A stretch of DNA of 64,000 nt from Erysipelotrichaceae bacterium (GTDB taxonomy: Bacteria; Bacillota_I; Bacilli_A; RFN20; CAG-449): NCBI GenBank assembly GCA_015059095.1, contig SVBA01000001.1, positions 1 through 64,000 on the forward strand, read 5' to 3'. The first letter of the stretch is position 1; every line of letters begins with the position of its first letter. The notes beneath the pieces are model-generated. The model was not told where the DNA came from, searched no databases, and saw only the letters and a list, made by a program, of their open reading frames with translations. Of the stretch, positions 9,073 to 18,000 are shown in pieces. Both the position numbers and the translations under genes were made by a program.

Positions 9073-9163
9073 TAGGTAATTGTGTATTTTACCAAAATCA
9101 GTTCTAACTACCTATTTTCATTTAGAACTAGAAAGGAGAGTTATCGATTTATTTAATCGATAA
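9073..9163 (+). promoter_or_regulatory. Structured 5' leader of dnaX: potential pseudoknot plus hairpin between SD and start codon
   Basis: TAGGTA (9073-9078) can pair with TACCTA (9109-9114). AGTTCTAA (9100-9107) can pair with TTAGAACT (9122-9129). The two stems interleave, giving the order of an H-type pseudoknot with one nucleotide between stems. GGTAA/TTACC (9075-9079 with 9089-9093) is a competing hairpin. The Shine-Dalgarno AAAGGAGAG (9132-9140) is followed directly by a perfect 9-bp hairpin TTATCGATT/AATCGATAA (9141-9149 with 9155-9163) and then 8 nt to the ATG. Whether this is a regulator is inference. I do not recognise a known riboswitch class. Confidence 0.5.
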
Positions 9164-9171
9164 AATATATT

Positions 9172-10800
9172 ATGTCTTATAAAGCTTTATATAGAACCTA
9201 TCGTCCTAGCACATTTGCTCAAGTTGCAGGACAACAACATATTGTAAAAACTTTATCTAACGCTCTTAAAGAAAATAAAATCGCTCACGCTTATTTATTT
9301 TGTGGACCAAGAGGAACAGGTAAAACATCAATGGCAAGATTATTCGCCAAATCCTTAAACTGTGAAGATGGTTTTGGTAATCAATGTAACTCTTGTCCTA
9401 ACTGTTTAGCGGTCATAGAAGGCTCTCATCCAGATATTATTGAAATGGACGCTGCTAGTAACCGTGGTATTGATGATATTAGAGATTTAGTTAGTAAAGT
9501 TAAATATTCTCCTACCTTAGGTAAATACAAAATATACATCATTGATGAAGTTCACATGATGACAACGGAAGCTTTTAATGCCTTATTAAAAACTTTAGAA
9601 GAACCTCCATCAAATGTTGTATTTATTCTTTGTACAACTGAACCATATAAATTAATGCCTACAATTTTATCTAGAGTTCAAAGATATGATTTTAATAAAG
9701 TTTCTGATAAAGATTTATTAGGCAATTTAAAATACGTATGTGAAAAAGAAGGTATCAAAGTAGAGGAAGAAGCTTTAAAACTTATCGTTTCATTGTCTGA
9801 TGGTGGTGTTAGAGACTCTTTATCTATGTTAGATCAAGCAATCGCATATTCTGGATCAACATTAGAATTACATCACATTGAAGAACTATACGGGCTAACT
9901 ACATTAGAAGAAAAAGTTAATCTATTAAAAGCATTAAATGATGGAAATGTTAAATACTTCTCTACTAAGTTAGATGAATTAATTAGTCATGGTACCGACA
10001 TCAAAAGATTAACTCAAGATTTAATTGACATAGTTAAAGATTTATTAATCTTTAAAAACACTAGAGACTATTCAATTCTTAAAGTAGTAACTAGAACTGT
10101 AGCAGATGAAACATCATTTTCTAAAAAGAACCTATTATTCATGTTAGATACATTAATTGATACTTATTCTCAATATCGTTTTGTATCCAACCTTTCTTCT
10201 TTATTAGAAATCTGCTTCTTAAAAATTTCTTCTTCGTGTGGTAATGAAGAACCTATAGTCGAGGAAGTTAAAGTTGAAAAGAAAGTAGAACCAAAAGTAG
10301 TTGCTACTCCTATTCAAGAAGTAAAAAAAGAAGAACCTAAAAAAGAAGAAATCAAAGTAGATTCTAAAGGTGTTAGAGAATTAGTTGATGAAGGAACTCC
10401 TTATTCTTTATCCGAAGAAGATACAATCAACATCATGCAACAAGGCGATAAACTAGAAAAACAAAGAATCATCGATTGTTGGCCAAAACTTGATAGTTTA
10501 GTAACTTCCGGAAATTTAGAAGGCTATGTTTCTTTATTAAAGAGTTCATGTTCCCCAAGAATTGTTTCTAAAAACGTTTTAGTATTAGAAGCACAATTTG
10601 GACACATCGCTAAAAAAATAAGCTTTAAAGAAAACCAAGATGGTTTAGTAAAAGTAATTGAAACTATTACAGGTAAAAAATACACTATTACAGTATTAAC
10701 AAATACTGAATATATTGATAGAGTTCAAAAATTCTTCAATTTAAGAAACGCAGGAAAACTACCTGATACTTACCCAGTAGAAATTAACATTAAAAAATAA
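9172..10800 (+). CDS. dnaX: DNA polymerase III subunit tau (gamma/tau)
   Basis: 542 residues. The clamp-loader ATPase loads the sliding clamp and, as tau, couples polymerase and helicase. Visible: Walker A GPRGTGKTSMAR near residue 45, a zinc module (Cys near residues 64, 73, 76 and 79), IDEVHMM (Walker B), TTEPYKL and the SRVQRYDF sensor region. A Lys/Glu-rich linker around residues 365-400 leads to a C-terminal tau domain. The only acceptable ATG at 9172 has its Shine-Dalgarno 31 nt upstream, brought to about 8 nt if the intervening hairpin forms. It heads the operon with ebfC, recR, tmk, holB, ricT and rsmI. The linker codes for a likely -1 slip site. Confidence 0.97.
   Translation: MSYKALYRTYRPSTFAQVAGQQHIVKTLSNALKENKIAHAYLFCGPRGTGKTSMARLFAKSLNCEDGFGNQCNSCPNCLAVIEGSHPDIIEMDAASNRGIDDIRDLVSKVKYSPTLGKYKIYIIDEVHMMTTEAFNALLKTLEEPPSNVVFILCTTEPYKLMPTILSRVQRYDFNKVSDKDLLGNLKYVCEKEGIKVEEEALKLIVSLSDGGVRDSLSMLDQAIAYSGSTLELHHIEELYGLTTLEEKVNLLKALNDGNVKYFSTKLDELISHGTDIKRLTQDLIDIVKDLLIFKNTRDYSILKVVTRTVADETSFSKKNLLFMLDTLIDTYSQYRFVSNLSSLLEICFLKISSSCGNEEPIVEEVKVEKKVEPKVVATPIQEVKKEEPKKEEIKVDSKGVRELVDEGTPYSLSEEDTINIMQQGDKLEKQRIIDCWPKLDSLVTSGNLEGYVSLLKSSCSPRIVSKNVLVLEAQFGHIAKKISFKENQDGLVKVIETITGKKYTITVLTNTEYIDRVQKFFNLRNAGKLPDTYPVEINIKK
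10323..10340 (+). other. Candidate -1 frameshift / slippage site in dnaX
   Basis: A run of seven A (10323-10329) in frame GTA AAA AAA GAA. After a -1 slip the next codons read AGA AGA ACC TAA, a stop at 10338-10340. The short product would be about 389 residues, ending just after clamp-loader domain III, as gamma does in E. coli and Thermus. A second A6 run (10339-10344) slips to a TAA at 10365-10367. No strong stimulatory hairpin is obvious downstream. Confidence 0.45.
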
Positions 10801-10814
10801 AGGAGAAAAATCTT

Positions 10815-11120
10815 ATGAATATTAACGCATTAATGCAACAAGCTCAAAAAATGCAAAAAGAAATGGCTAAAAAGCAAAAAGAACTAGAAGAAAAATTATT
10901 TGAAATCGAATCTTCTGGTGGTGCTATTAAAGTTTCTATTTATGGTAATAGAATCATTGAAAAAATTGATATTGATAGAGATGCCATCGATCCAGATGAC
11001 AAAGAAATGTTAGAAGATATGATTAAAATCGCTATCAATGAAGCAATTAAAGTTATCGATAAAGAAAACGAAAAAATTCAACAAAAAATGGCATCTTCTA
11101 TGGGAATGCCAAGGTTTTAA
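10815..11120 (+). CDS. ebfC: YbaB/EbfC family nucleoid-associated protein
   Basis: 101 residues, the usual size. YbaB/EbfC proteins form dimers that bind DNA and compact the nucleoid. Recognised by the N-terminal MQQAQKMQKEMAKKQKELE helix, the central IYGNRIIEKIDIDRD strands and the C-terminal helix IKIAINEAIKVIDKE. It sits between dnaX and recR, the near-universal context of the family. AGGAG precedes the ATG at 10815; recR begins 2 nt after its stop. Confidence 0.93.
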   Translation: MNINALMQQAQKMQKEMAKKQKELEEKLFEIESSGGAIKVSIYGNRIIEKIDIDRDAIDPDDKEMLEDMIKIAINEAIKVIDKENEKIQQKMASSMGMPRF

Positions 11121-11122
11121 TT

Positions 11123-11728
11123 ATGAACGAATTAAATACAATTACAAAATTAATTGAATCATTAAGAAGACTTCCTGGTATTGGATTAAAATCTGCAGAG
11201 CGTATGGCATATCAGATTCTTGATATGAAAGAAGAATACATCACTCAATTTATCGATGCTATGGATGGAGTAAAATCAAAAATTGGAAAATGTCCTATTT
11301 GTGGTTCATATACTGAAGACGATATTTGTCCTTTTTGTTCTGATATAGAAAGAGATTCCTCTACTCTAGTAGTAGTTTCTTATTTCAAAGATGCTTTAGC
11401 ATTTGAAAAATTAAAATCTTATCATGGACTATATCACATCTTAAATGGCTCTTTATCTCCTACTAAAGGGATTGGAATTAATGACATCAATTTTTCCTCT
11501 TTAATCACTAGAATTAAAGAAGGCGAAATAAAAGAAGTTATCTTAGCAACTAACCCTACAATTGAAGGAGAAACAACTGCTTTATATATTGAAAAAATGT
11601 TAGAACAATATAACATTACCATTTCTCGTCTAGCTTATGGTTTACCAATGGGCGCACAATTAGACTATACTGACGAATTAACTCTAACTAGAGCATTCGA
11701 AGGTAGAAAAATCGTAAGAAAGGAGTAA
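11123..11728 (+). CDS. recR: Recombination mediator protein RecR
   Basis: 201 residues, full length. With RecF and RecO it loads RecA on gapped DNA. Domain order is standard: N-terminal helix-hairpin-helix (LRRLPGIGLKSAERMAY), the Cys4 zinc finger CPICGSYTEDDICPFC near residue 57, then the Toprim domain (LVVVSYFKDALAFE; EVILATNPTIEGETTALYIE) and the C-terminal LPMGAQLDYTDELTL. Tightly packed between ebfC and tmk, with 2-nt gaps. Confidence 0.96.
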   Translation: MNELNTITKLIESLRRLPGIGLKSAERMAYQILDMKEEYITQFIDAMDGVKSKIGKCPICGSYTEDDICPFCSDIERDSSTLVVVSYFKDALAFEKLKSYHGLYHILNGSLSPTKGIGINDINFSSLITRIKEGEIKEVILATNPTIEGETTALYIEKMLEQYNITISRLAYGLPMGAQLDYTDELTLTRAFEGRKIVRKE

Positions 11729-11730
11729 CT

Positions 11731-12351
11731 ATGTCACTATTTATTACTTTAGAAGGTCCTGAAGGATCAGGAAAAACTTCTGCTATTAAAATTGTTAAAG
11801 AAACTTTAGAAAACGAAGGTTATCAAATTGTAATGACTAGAGAACCTGGTGGTACTCCTATTTCTGAACAAATTAGAAATGTTATTTTAGATAAAAATAA
11901 CACTGCTATGGACTATCGTACTGAAGCATTATTATATGCAGCAAGTAGAAGACAACATTTAGTAGAAAAAGTATGGCCTAATGTAAAAGAAGGAAAATTA
12001 GTTATTTGTGATCGCTATTTAGATTCTTCTTTAGCATATCAAGGCTTTGCTAGAGGTTTAGGAGTAGAAGACATTCTTAATGTAAATATGTATGCAACAG
12101 AAGGAACTTTCCCTGATTTAACATTATTATTCGATTTACCTCCTGAAGTAGGTCTAGCAAGAATAAACGCTAACTCAAATCGTGAAGTTAATAGACTAGA
12201 TTTAGAAAAGATATCATTCCATGAAAAAGTTAGAAACGGTTATTTAGAATTAGCGAAACGTTTCCCTACTCGTTATGTAATTATAGATGCTTCTATGCCT
12301 CTAGAAGAAGTGGCTAAAGCAGCTTTAAAAGCAATTAAAGAAAGATTATAG
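11731..12351 (+). CDS. tmk: Thymidylate kinase
   Basis: 206 residues. It phosphorylates dTMP to dTDP for dTTP synthesis. P-loop EGPEGSGKTSAIK at residue 8, the dTMP-binding D-R-Y motif (CDRYLDSSLAYQG) and the REPGG(T)P segment (TREPGGTPISEQIR) are intact. The lid is the usual short Bacillota type. Located between recR and holB as in B. subtilis; AAGGAG overlaps the end of recR. Confidence 0.96.
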   Translation: MSLFITLEGPEGSGKTSAIKIVKETLENEGYQIVMTREPGGTPISEQIRNVILDKNNTAMDYRTEALLYAASRRQHLVEKVWPNVKEGKLVICDRYLDSSLAYQGFARGLGVEDILNVNMYATEGTFPDLTLLFDLPPEVGLARINANSNREVNRLDLEKISFHEKVRNGYLELAKRFPTRYVIIDASMPLEEVAKAALKAIKERL

Positions 12352-12354
12352 AAT

Positions 12355-13350
12355 ATGGATTTTAAAAAGTACTTACAAGATTTTCAACCATTAGTCTTTA
12401 AAACGTTTTCTAACGCATTAAAGACAAACAAAATAGCACAAGCTTACTTAATTAAAGGTAATGACAGTGCTCCTGTTTTAGAATGCGCAAAATTCTTAAG
12501 TAAGACTTTAATTTGTGATGAAGGAGACTTCGCCTGCGACAATTGTTTGTCTTGTATTCGATTTGAAGAAGGAAATTATTCTGACTTCAAATTGCTTGAT
12601 GCTAGTAAACAATCCATCAAAGTAAAAGATGTTGAAGAACTTCAAGAATTTCTTTCTTCATCAAGTTTAGAAAACAAAAAGAAAAAAATTTATATTATTA
12701 ATCTTCTAGAAAACTGTAATAAAGAAACAATCAACGCTTTATTGAAAACTTTAGAAGAACCTCATCCAAATACATATGCTTTTATCACTACTCAAAATGA
12801 AAGTAAAATCTTACAAACAATCTTATCAAGATGTCAAATTTTAACTTTATTACCTAATGATAAAATCTATTTAAAAGAAGAGTTAAGGATTAAGAATGTA
12901 GATCCTCTTGATATAGATTTATTAACTAGTATTTATAGTAACCTTGATACTATTATTGAAATGAAAGATTCTTCTCTTTATTCTAAAGTTAAGCAAGCTT
13001 TATTAGATACAATAGAAGCACTTAATAAAAACAAAGAATATGCGCTTTTTTCCGCTCAAACAGATATTATCCCAAACATTAAATCTAAGGAAGAAGCAAG
13101 ATTATATTTAGATTTACTTTCTTTACTATTTAAAGATATTATTAGAGTAAAACTTAATCAAACTTTATATTTATCAAGTTTAAATTCTAAAATTATTTCT
13201 TTATCAAATAAATTAATAGATCCATATTCAAATTATTTAGAAATTTTATTAACTAGAGGTAAGATAGAATTAAATGTATCTATACCTTTATTAATTGAAC
13301 ACATATTTATAACTATTCAAAAAGGAGGAAAAGAAAATGGAAGAAAATAA
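12355..13350 (+). CDS. holB: DNA polymerase III delta' subunit
   Basis: 331 residues, AAA+ fold like DnaX but with the Walker A loop degenerated (LIKGNDSAPVLECAKFL, no G-K-T), as expected for the non-hydrolysing delta' subunit of the clamp loader. A zinc module is kept (CDEGDFACDNCLSC), and so is the arginine-finger region LLKTLEEPHPNTYAF...LQTILSRCQ. It completes the clamp loader with the dnaX product of the same operon. The stop overlaps the start of ricT by 14 nt. Confidence 0.9.
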   Translation: MDFKKYLQDFQPLVFKTFSNALKTNKIAQAYLIKGNDSAPVLECAKFLSKTLICDEGDFACDNCLSCIRFEEGNYSDFKLLDASKQSIKVKDVEELQEFLSSSSLENKKKKIYIINLLENCNKETINALLKTLEEPHPNTYAFITTQNESKILQTILSRCQILTLLPNDKIYLKEELRIKNVDPLDIDLLTSIYSNLDTIIEMKDSSLYSKVKQALLDTIEALNKNKEYALFSAQTDIIPNIKSKEEARLYLDLLSLLFKDIIRVKLNQTLYLSSLNSKIISLSNKLIDPYSNYLEILLTRGKIELNVSIPLLIEHIFITIQKGGKENGRK

Positions 13351-14239
13351 AGTATTATTAGTAAATGTTTTAGTTCTTGCAATGGAAAAATCTTTTTACT
13401 TTATTTGTGATGATTCTTCTTTCAATGTAGATGATCTAGTAATTGTAGAAACCACTAGAGGTATCGAACTAGGTAAAGTAGTTGAATCGCCAATTGAACA
13501 CGAAGTAAAAGAAAACGAAGAATACCCTCATGTAATAAAAAAAGGAGATCCTTCTGATTACAAATTATATGAAATTAATATTGAAAAATCTAAAGAAGCT
13601 GTTTCCTTTGTTCAAGAAGAATCAAACAAATTAAATTTAGATATGAAGATTATCTCAGCAGAATATATGTTAGATGGTACAAAAATTATCATTTATTATT
13701 TAGCAGATAATCGTGTAGACTTCCGTGAATTATTAAAAGTTTTAGCAAACGAATTAAAATGTAGAATCGAATTAAGACAAATCGGTACTAGAGATAAGGC
13801 TAAAATGATTGGAGGAATTGGAATTTGTGGATTAAAACTTTGTTGTGCAACTTTCTTAAATGAATTCGATGGAATTTCTATCACTATGGCAAAAAACCAA
13901 ATGCTCGCGCTTAATATTCCAAAATTAAGTGGTCATTGTGGCAAATTAATTTGTTGTTTAAAATTTGAAAACGATACTTATACAGAATTACAAAAGGATT
14001 TACCTCGCGTCGGATCTAAAGTTAAGTATAACGACGAAATCTTTAAAATTACTTCTATGAACGTTATCACTAAAATAATTCGTCTAGAAAATAAAGATAA
14101 TATTCTTTCTGTTCCGTATGAAGAAATTAAAGATTGCATTTTACCTAAAGATTACATATTCGCTCCTAATCAACAATTTAAACATCAACACGGGCCTCGT
14201 CCAATGAAGAAAGAAGGCAAAAAAGATGCAAAGAATTAA
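13337..14239 (+). CDS. ricT: PSP1 domain protein RicT (YaaT)
   Basis: 300 residues. The PSP1 domain spans roughly residues 60-250 with the conserved Cys-rich pairs (GICGLKLCCATF and GHCGKLICCLKFE), which in the B. subtilis Ric complex (RicA/F/T) help bind iron-sulfur clusters. That complex promotes RNase Y mRNA maturation and phosphorelay signalling. The extra Cys residues are all present, suggesting the same cofactor chemistry. The context holB-ricT-rsmI is conserved in Bacillota. The ATG at 13337 has AAGGAGG and overlaps holB by 14 nt. Confidence 0.9.
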   Translation: MEENKVLLVNVLVLAMEKSFYFICDDSSFNVDDLVIVETTRGIELGKVVESPIEHEVKENEEYPHVIKKGDPSDYKLYEINIEKSKEAVSFVQEESNKLNLDMKIISAEYMLDGTKIIIYYLADNRVDFRELLKVLANELKCRIELRQIGTRDKAKMIGGIGICGLKLCCATFLNEFDGISITMAKNQMLALNIPKLSGHCGKLICCLKFENDTYTELQKDLPRVGSKVKYNDEIFKITSMNVITKIIRLENKDNILSVPYEEIKDCILPKDYIFAPNQQFKHQHGPRPMKKEGKKDAKN

Positions 14240-15074
14240 AAGTTTTGAAAACGATGCTATTCTTTATGTAGTAGCAACTCCTATTGGTAACTTAAAAGAA
14301 TTATCCTTAAGAGGACAAGAAGTATTAAGTTCGGTTGATTTTGTCGCAAGCGAAGATACAAGAACTACTGCTTCTTTATTAAAACAATTTGGCATTAGTA
14401 AACCTTCAATATCTTGTCATGAACATAACGAACAAGAGGCTAGTCAAAAAATAATTTCCCTATTAAAAGAAGGAAAATCAATCGCTTTAACTTCTGATGC
14501 TGGTTATCCTGGCATTTCTGATCCAGGAGCAATCTTAATTAGACATTGTATTGAAAATGATATACCAGTTTCTATTATTAATGGAGCAAACGCTTTTATT
14601 CCCGCTTTAGTTGGTTCAGGACTTGATACAACTCACTTCTATTTTCATGGATTTCTAAATTCAAAAAGAAGTACAAGAAGAAGGGAACTAGAAGAAAACA
14701 AATCTAGAAAAGAAACAATGATATTCTATGAATCTCCTCATAGAATAGAAGAAACCCTTTTAGATATGTATGAAGTATTAGGTAATAGACAAGCAAGTAT
14801 TGCTAGAGAAATAACTAAACTACACGAAGAATATATTAGAGGCTCTTTAGAAGAATTATCTAGTATTGATCCTTCTTCTTTAAGAGGAGAAATGGTTGTT
14901 GTTGTTGAAGGAAATAAAGATATTAAAATGTTAACTGAAGATGACATTAAATCGTTACTAGAAGAAGAATTAAAACAAGGAAAAACTTTAAAAGACGCAA
15001 TAAAAGAAGTAAGCAAAGCTTACTCCTTAAAGAAAAATATCGTTTATGATATAGCAACTAGTTTAAAGCGCTAG
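14226..15074 (+). CDS. rsmI: 16S rRNA (cytidine1402-2'-O)-methyltransferase
   Basis: 282 residues of the tetrapyrrole-methylase fold. RsmI 2'-O-methylates C1402 in the decoding centre. Signature segments: VATPIGNLKELSLRG, ASEDTRTTASLLKQFGI, TSDAGYPGISDPGA and YESPHRIEETL. It overlaps ricT by 14 nt and is the last gene of the dnaX operon. Its TAG stop lies inside the terminator stem, and its last 12 nt overlap the convergent YfhO-like gene. Confidence 0.95.
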   Translation: MQRIKSFENDAILYVVATPIGNLKELSLRGQEVLSSVDFVASEDTRTTASLLKQFGISKPSISCHEHNEQEASQKIISLLKEGKSIALTSDAGYPGISDPGAILIRHCIENDIPVSIINGANAFIPALVGSGLDTTHFYFHGFLNSKRSTRRRELEENKSRKETMIFYESPHRIEETLLDMYEVLGNRQASIAREITKLHEEYIRGSLEELSSIDPSSLRGEMVVVVEGNKDIKMLTEDDIKSLLEEELKQGKTLKDAIKEVSKAYSLKKNIVYDIATSLKR

Positions 15075-15084
15075 TTGCTTTTTT
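15054..15084 (+). terminator. Terminator of the dnaX operon, shared with the convergent gene's 3' end
   Basis: Perfect 8-bp stem GCAACTAG/CTAGTTGC (15054-15061 with 15071-15078) and six T. The loop contains the stop codon of the convergent minus-strand gene, and the right arm contains the rsmI stop. On the minus strand the hairpin lacks a good T run. Confidence 0.85.
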
Positions 15085-18000
15085 ATATACTTTTTATCTT
15101 GGTATGTCATTTCAAATCCAATGTAAATACATCCAAGTAAGAATAAGCCAATCGCAAGGCCATATGTTCCTAGTTTCAATCCTGGAGTCATATAAGATAA
15201 TTTATAAGATACTTCTCCATCTTCTCCCACAAACCCTACAAACCCACCTTGAGCTTTAACTATTTCTACATTTTTTTCAACACCATCTTTATCTATCGCC
15301 TTTAAAGACCATCCTTTATCATAAGGAATAGTTAATACTACCATCTTCTTACTTTCATAATTAGTCTTAAATTTAAAGTCGTTAACTCCTATCTCTAAAT
15401 CTAGAATAGGATTTTCTTTTAATTTATCAATATTTTGTTTATATGTATCATAATATTGATAAGTAATATCTGGTTTATAAACATAATCCGATGATTTTAA
15501 AGTATCTTTAACAATAATTTCTACTCTAGTAACTTGATCATAAACATAGAATCCTCTTTCATATTTACGATCATTAGTAGAATTATATCCATGGAACATA
15601 TGAGTATCTTCAGTTAATAAATACTCTTCACCTTGATCATTAGTTCCAAATAATTTAATTAATAAATTATCGCCCATATGAGCTTTAATTGTGACATATG
15701 CTCCTCCTCTTTCTTTCGCTTGAGGTGCTACTAAATAAGAAGATAAATCAATATCTAATTTAGAATTCCATTTCAATCCTGTTGCGCTAGACTTTGAATA
15801 ATTAACCGGTTCTTCATAACCATCCATCTTACCTTTTTCTGCTTGATCCCAAATTGCTCTATGAACTTTAATATCACTGTTTTCAATATAGACCATCCTA
15901 GTAGTAACATTATATTCATTTTGAGTTAGATATGCTTTATAGTTCAATTCGTTTTCTTCTGCGAATTCTTTTGCAATTTCTGAATCTAATATTGCGTATC
16001 TAGTATATAAAGTATCGTTCAAAATTGCTCTTGCTTTATAGCGAGTATAACTTGTAGAATTTTCAAAAGTATCGGTCGAATATATTTGTCCATCGCTTAA
16101 AATAGTATCAAAAGCAAATCCAAATTCTACAAAATCTTTATTTACATATAAAGCTTTATTATCCTCTTCTAGCACCTTTTCATAGCCAAAAGGAATATTA
16201 GTATCTGTATTATCTAAAAGATAATATTTAATATTAGTGAATGTATCTAGATCCGCTCTTTTTTCATGCATTCCCATCGACCAACCTTGCCATCCATATG
16301 ACACTCTAGACCAATCGATGAAATCTTGTAATTCATAATTATAAATAGAATGGAATGTTCCTGTTCCTCTATAACCTTCTAACATACCCATATTATTTGC
16401 ATCACGATCAGAAGATGAATTATAAATTCTATAATATCCCAAATCTTCTTTTTCTATTTTTTTAATAATTTTTTCTTCTAATCTTACATCCTTATAACCA
16501 CCATATAAAGATGACATATCTTTAATTCCTTGACAAATAACACACACATTTCCTACTACTAAAATTTCTAAAATAGTTAGTTTATTTATCTTTGAAATAA
16601 AGCCTTTATCCTTAAGATTCTTCCTAATAAAGTGATAAACAAAAATAGTATATAGTGCCATAGCAATAGCATAATATTGTGTTCCATCCAATTTGTTTGT
16701 GCCCATTGTTCCTTGTTTACTATAACCTACCCACAACATTTGAATTTGCCATAAAAAAGTAAAAACAAAAGAAACATCGATTTGCCACTTCTTAACTTTA
16801 TCTATCTTATCGTAGGTAGTTGCAATATACATACACGAAATGACTACCACAAATAATTCCCATCGACCATAACATACTGTAGTAAATCCTGTAAAACAAT
16901 AATATGGGAATGGTGTAAATAACATTACTAAAATACCAATAACTGCGATTATATGCGAAATCCTTTTTTCTTTAATACTATTAATAATTGATGGAACAAG
17001 CATCAACATTAATGGAGTATAAATAAATAACGAACTATTAGTATTATCATAATAGTTATTATTATAAAGAATTGAATCATAACAAGATGATGGTGGATAG
17101 AAGAAAGAAATAATTGGATAAGTATATACTTTATAATTATAAGTCTCATCAAACTTTGTACATATTTCAAAAATTTCTTTTACATTTTCAAATACAACTT
17201 TATTATCCTTTATTTTGTATGCTTCGTAAGCTTCTTCTAATGCTGCGAGTAATTTACCAGTAAAAGTGTTGGCATTTTCCATATCTACTCTATTCGAGCC
17301 TAATGCAACTTGGAAGCAAGGAATTAAGACAACTAATGCCATTAACATTGCAATTACATAACATAATATACCTAATCCCATTACTGCAAAACCTTCACCG
17401 ACAGTATAATTTTTTGCATATTGACAGAATCTATAAATTGCATAAATTACAGAAGTAAAACAAATCATAATAAAGAAGAAATAGTTAGTTATCGCAGATA
17501 AAAATAATGAAACAACTAAGAACAAAACCTTCTTTTCTTTTAATACCTTTTCAATTCCTAATAAAACTAAAGGTAACAAAATAGTAATTTCTAAAAAATG
17601 ATTAAACCATAAATAAAACAAAGCCCAACCAGAAAAAGCATATGCCATTGAAATAAATGTACTTGTCTTTTCACTGATACCAATATATCTTAATAAAATC
17701 TTCATCACATAACCTGATAAAACAAATTTTGTGATAATTAAAAATGCTAAACCTTGAGGAACAAGTGCTCTAGGAAAAATTAAAATAGGTAAGAAAAATA
17801 TATTCCATAAATAATAGAATGCATTCGCCCCTACATTATTAACACCTAAAAATCCAGATTCATCCCATAAAGGAAATTCACCGGTTTTAATAAATATCCA
17901 CCAATCATCATAGCCGTTATGATAAAAAGGAATTTGTTGTAAATAAAAATCTCCCGAAACAACAATTGTTAGTTCATTATATAGTAAAGTAACAATAAAA

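Noticed and set aside
9073-9163. Known riboswitch (preQ1, SAM-II or similar) upstream of dnaX
   Set aside because: The pseudoknot order is suggestive but the conserved ligand-core bases of those classes are not recognisable, and dnaX is not a usual target.
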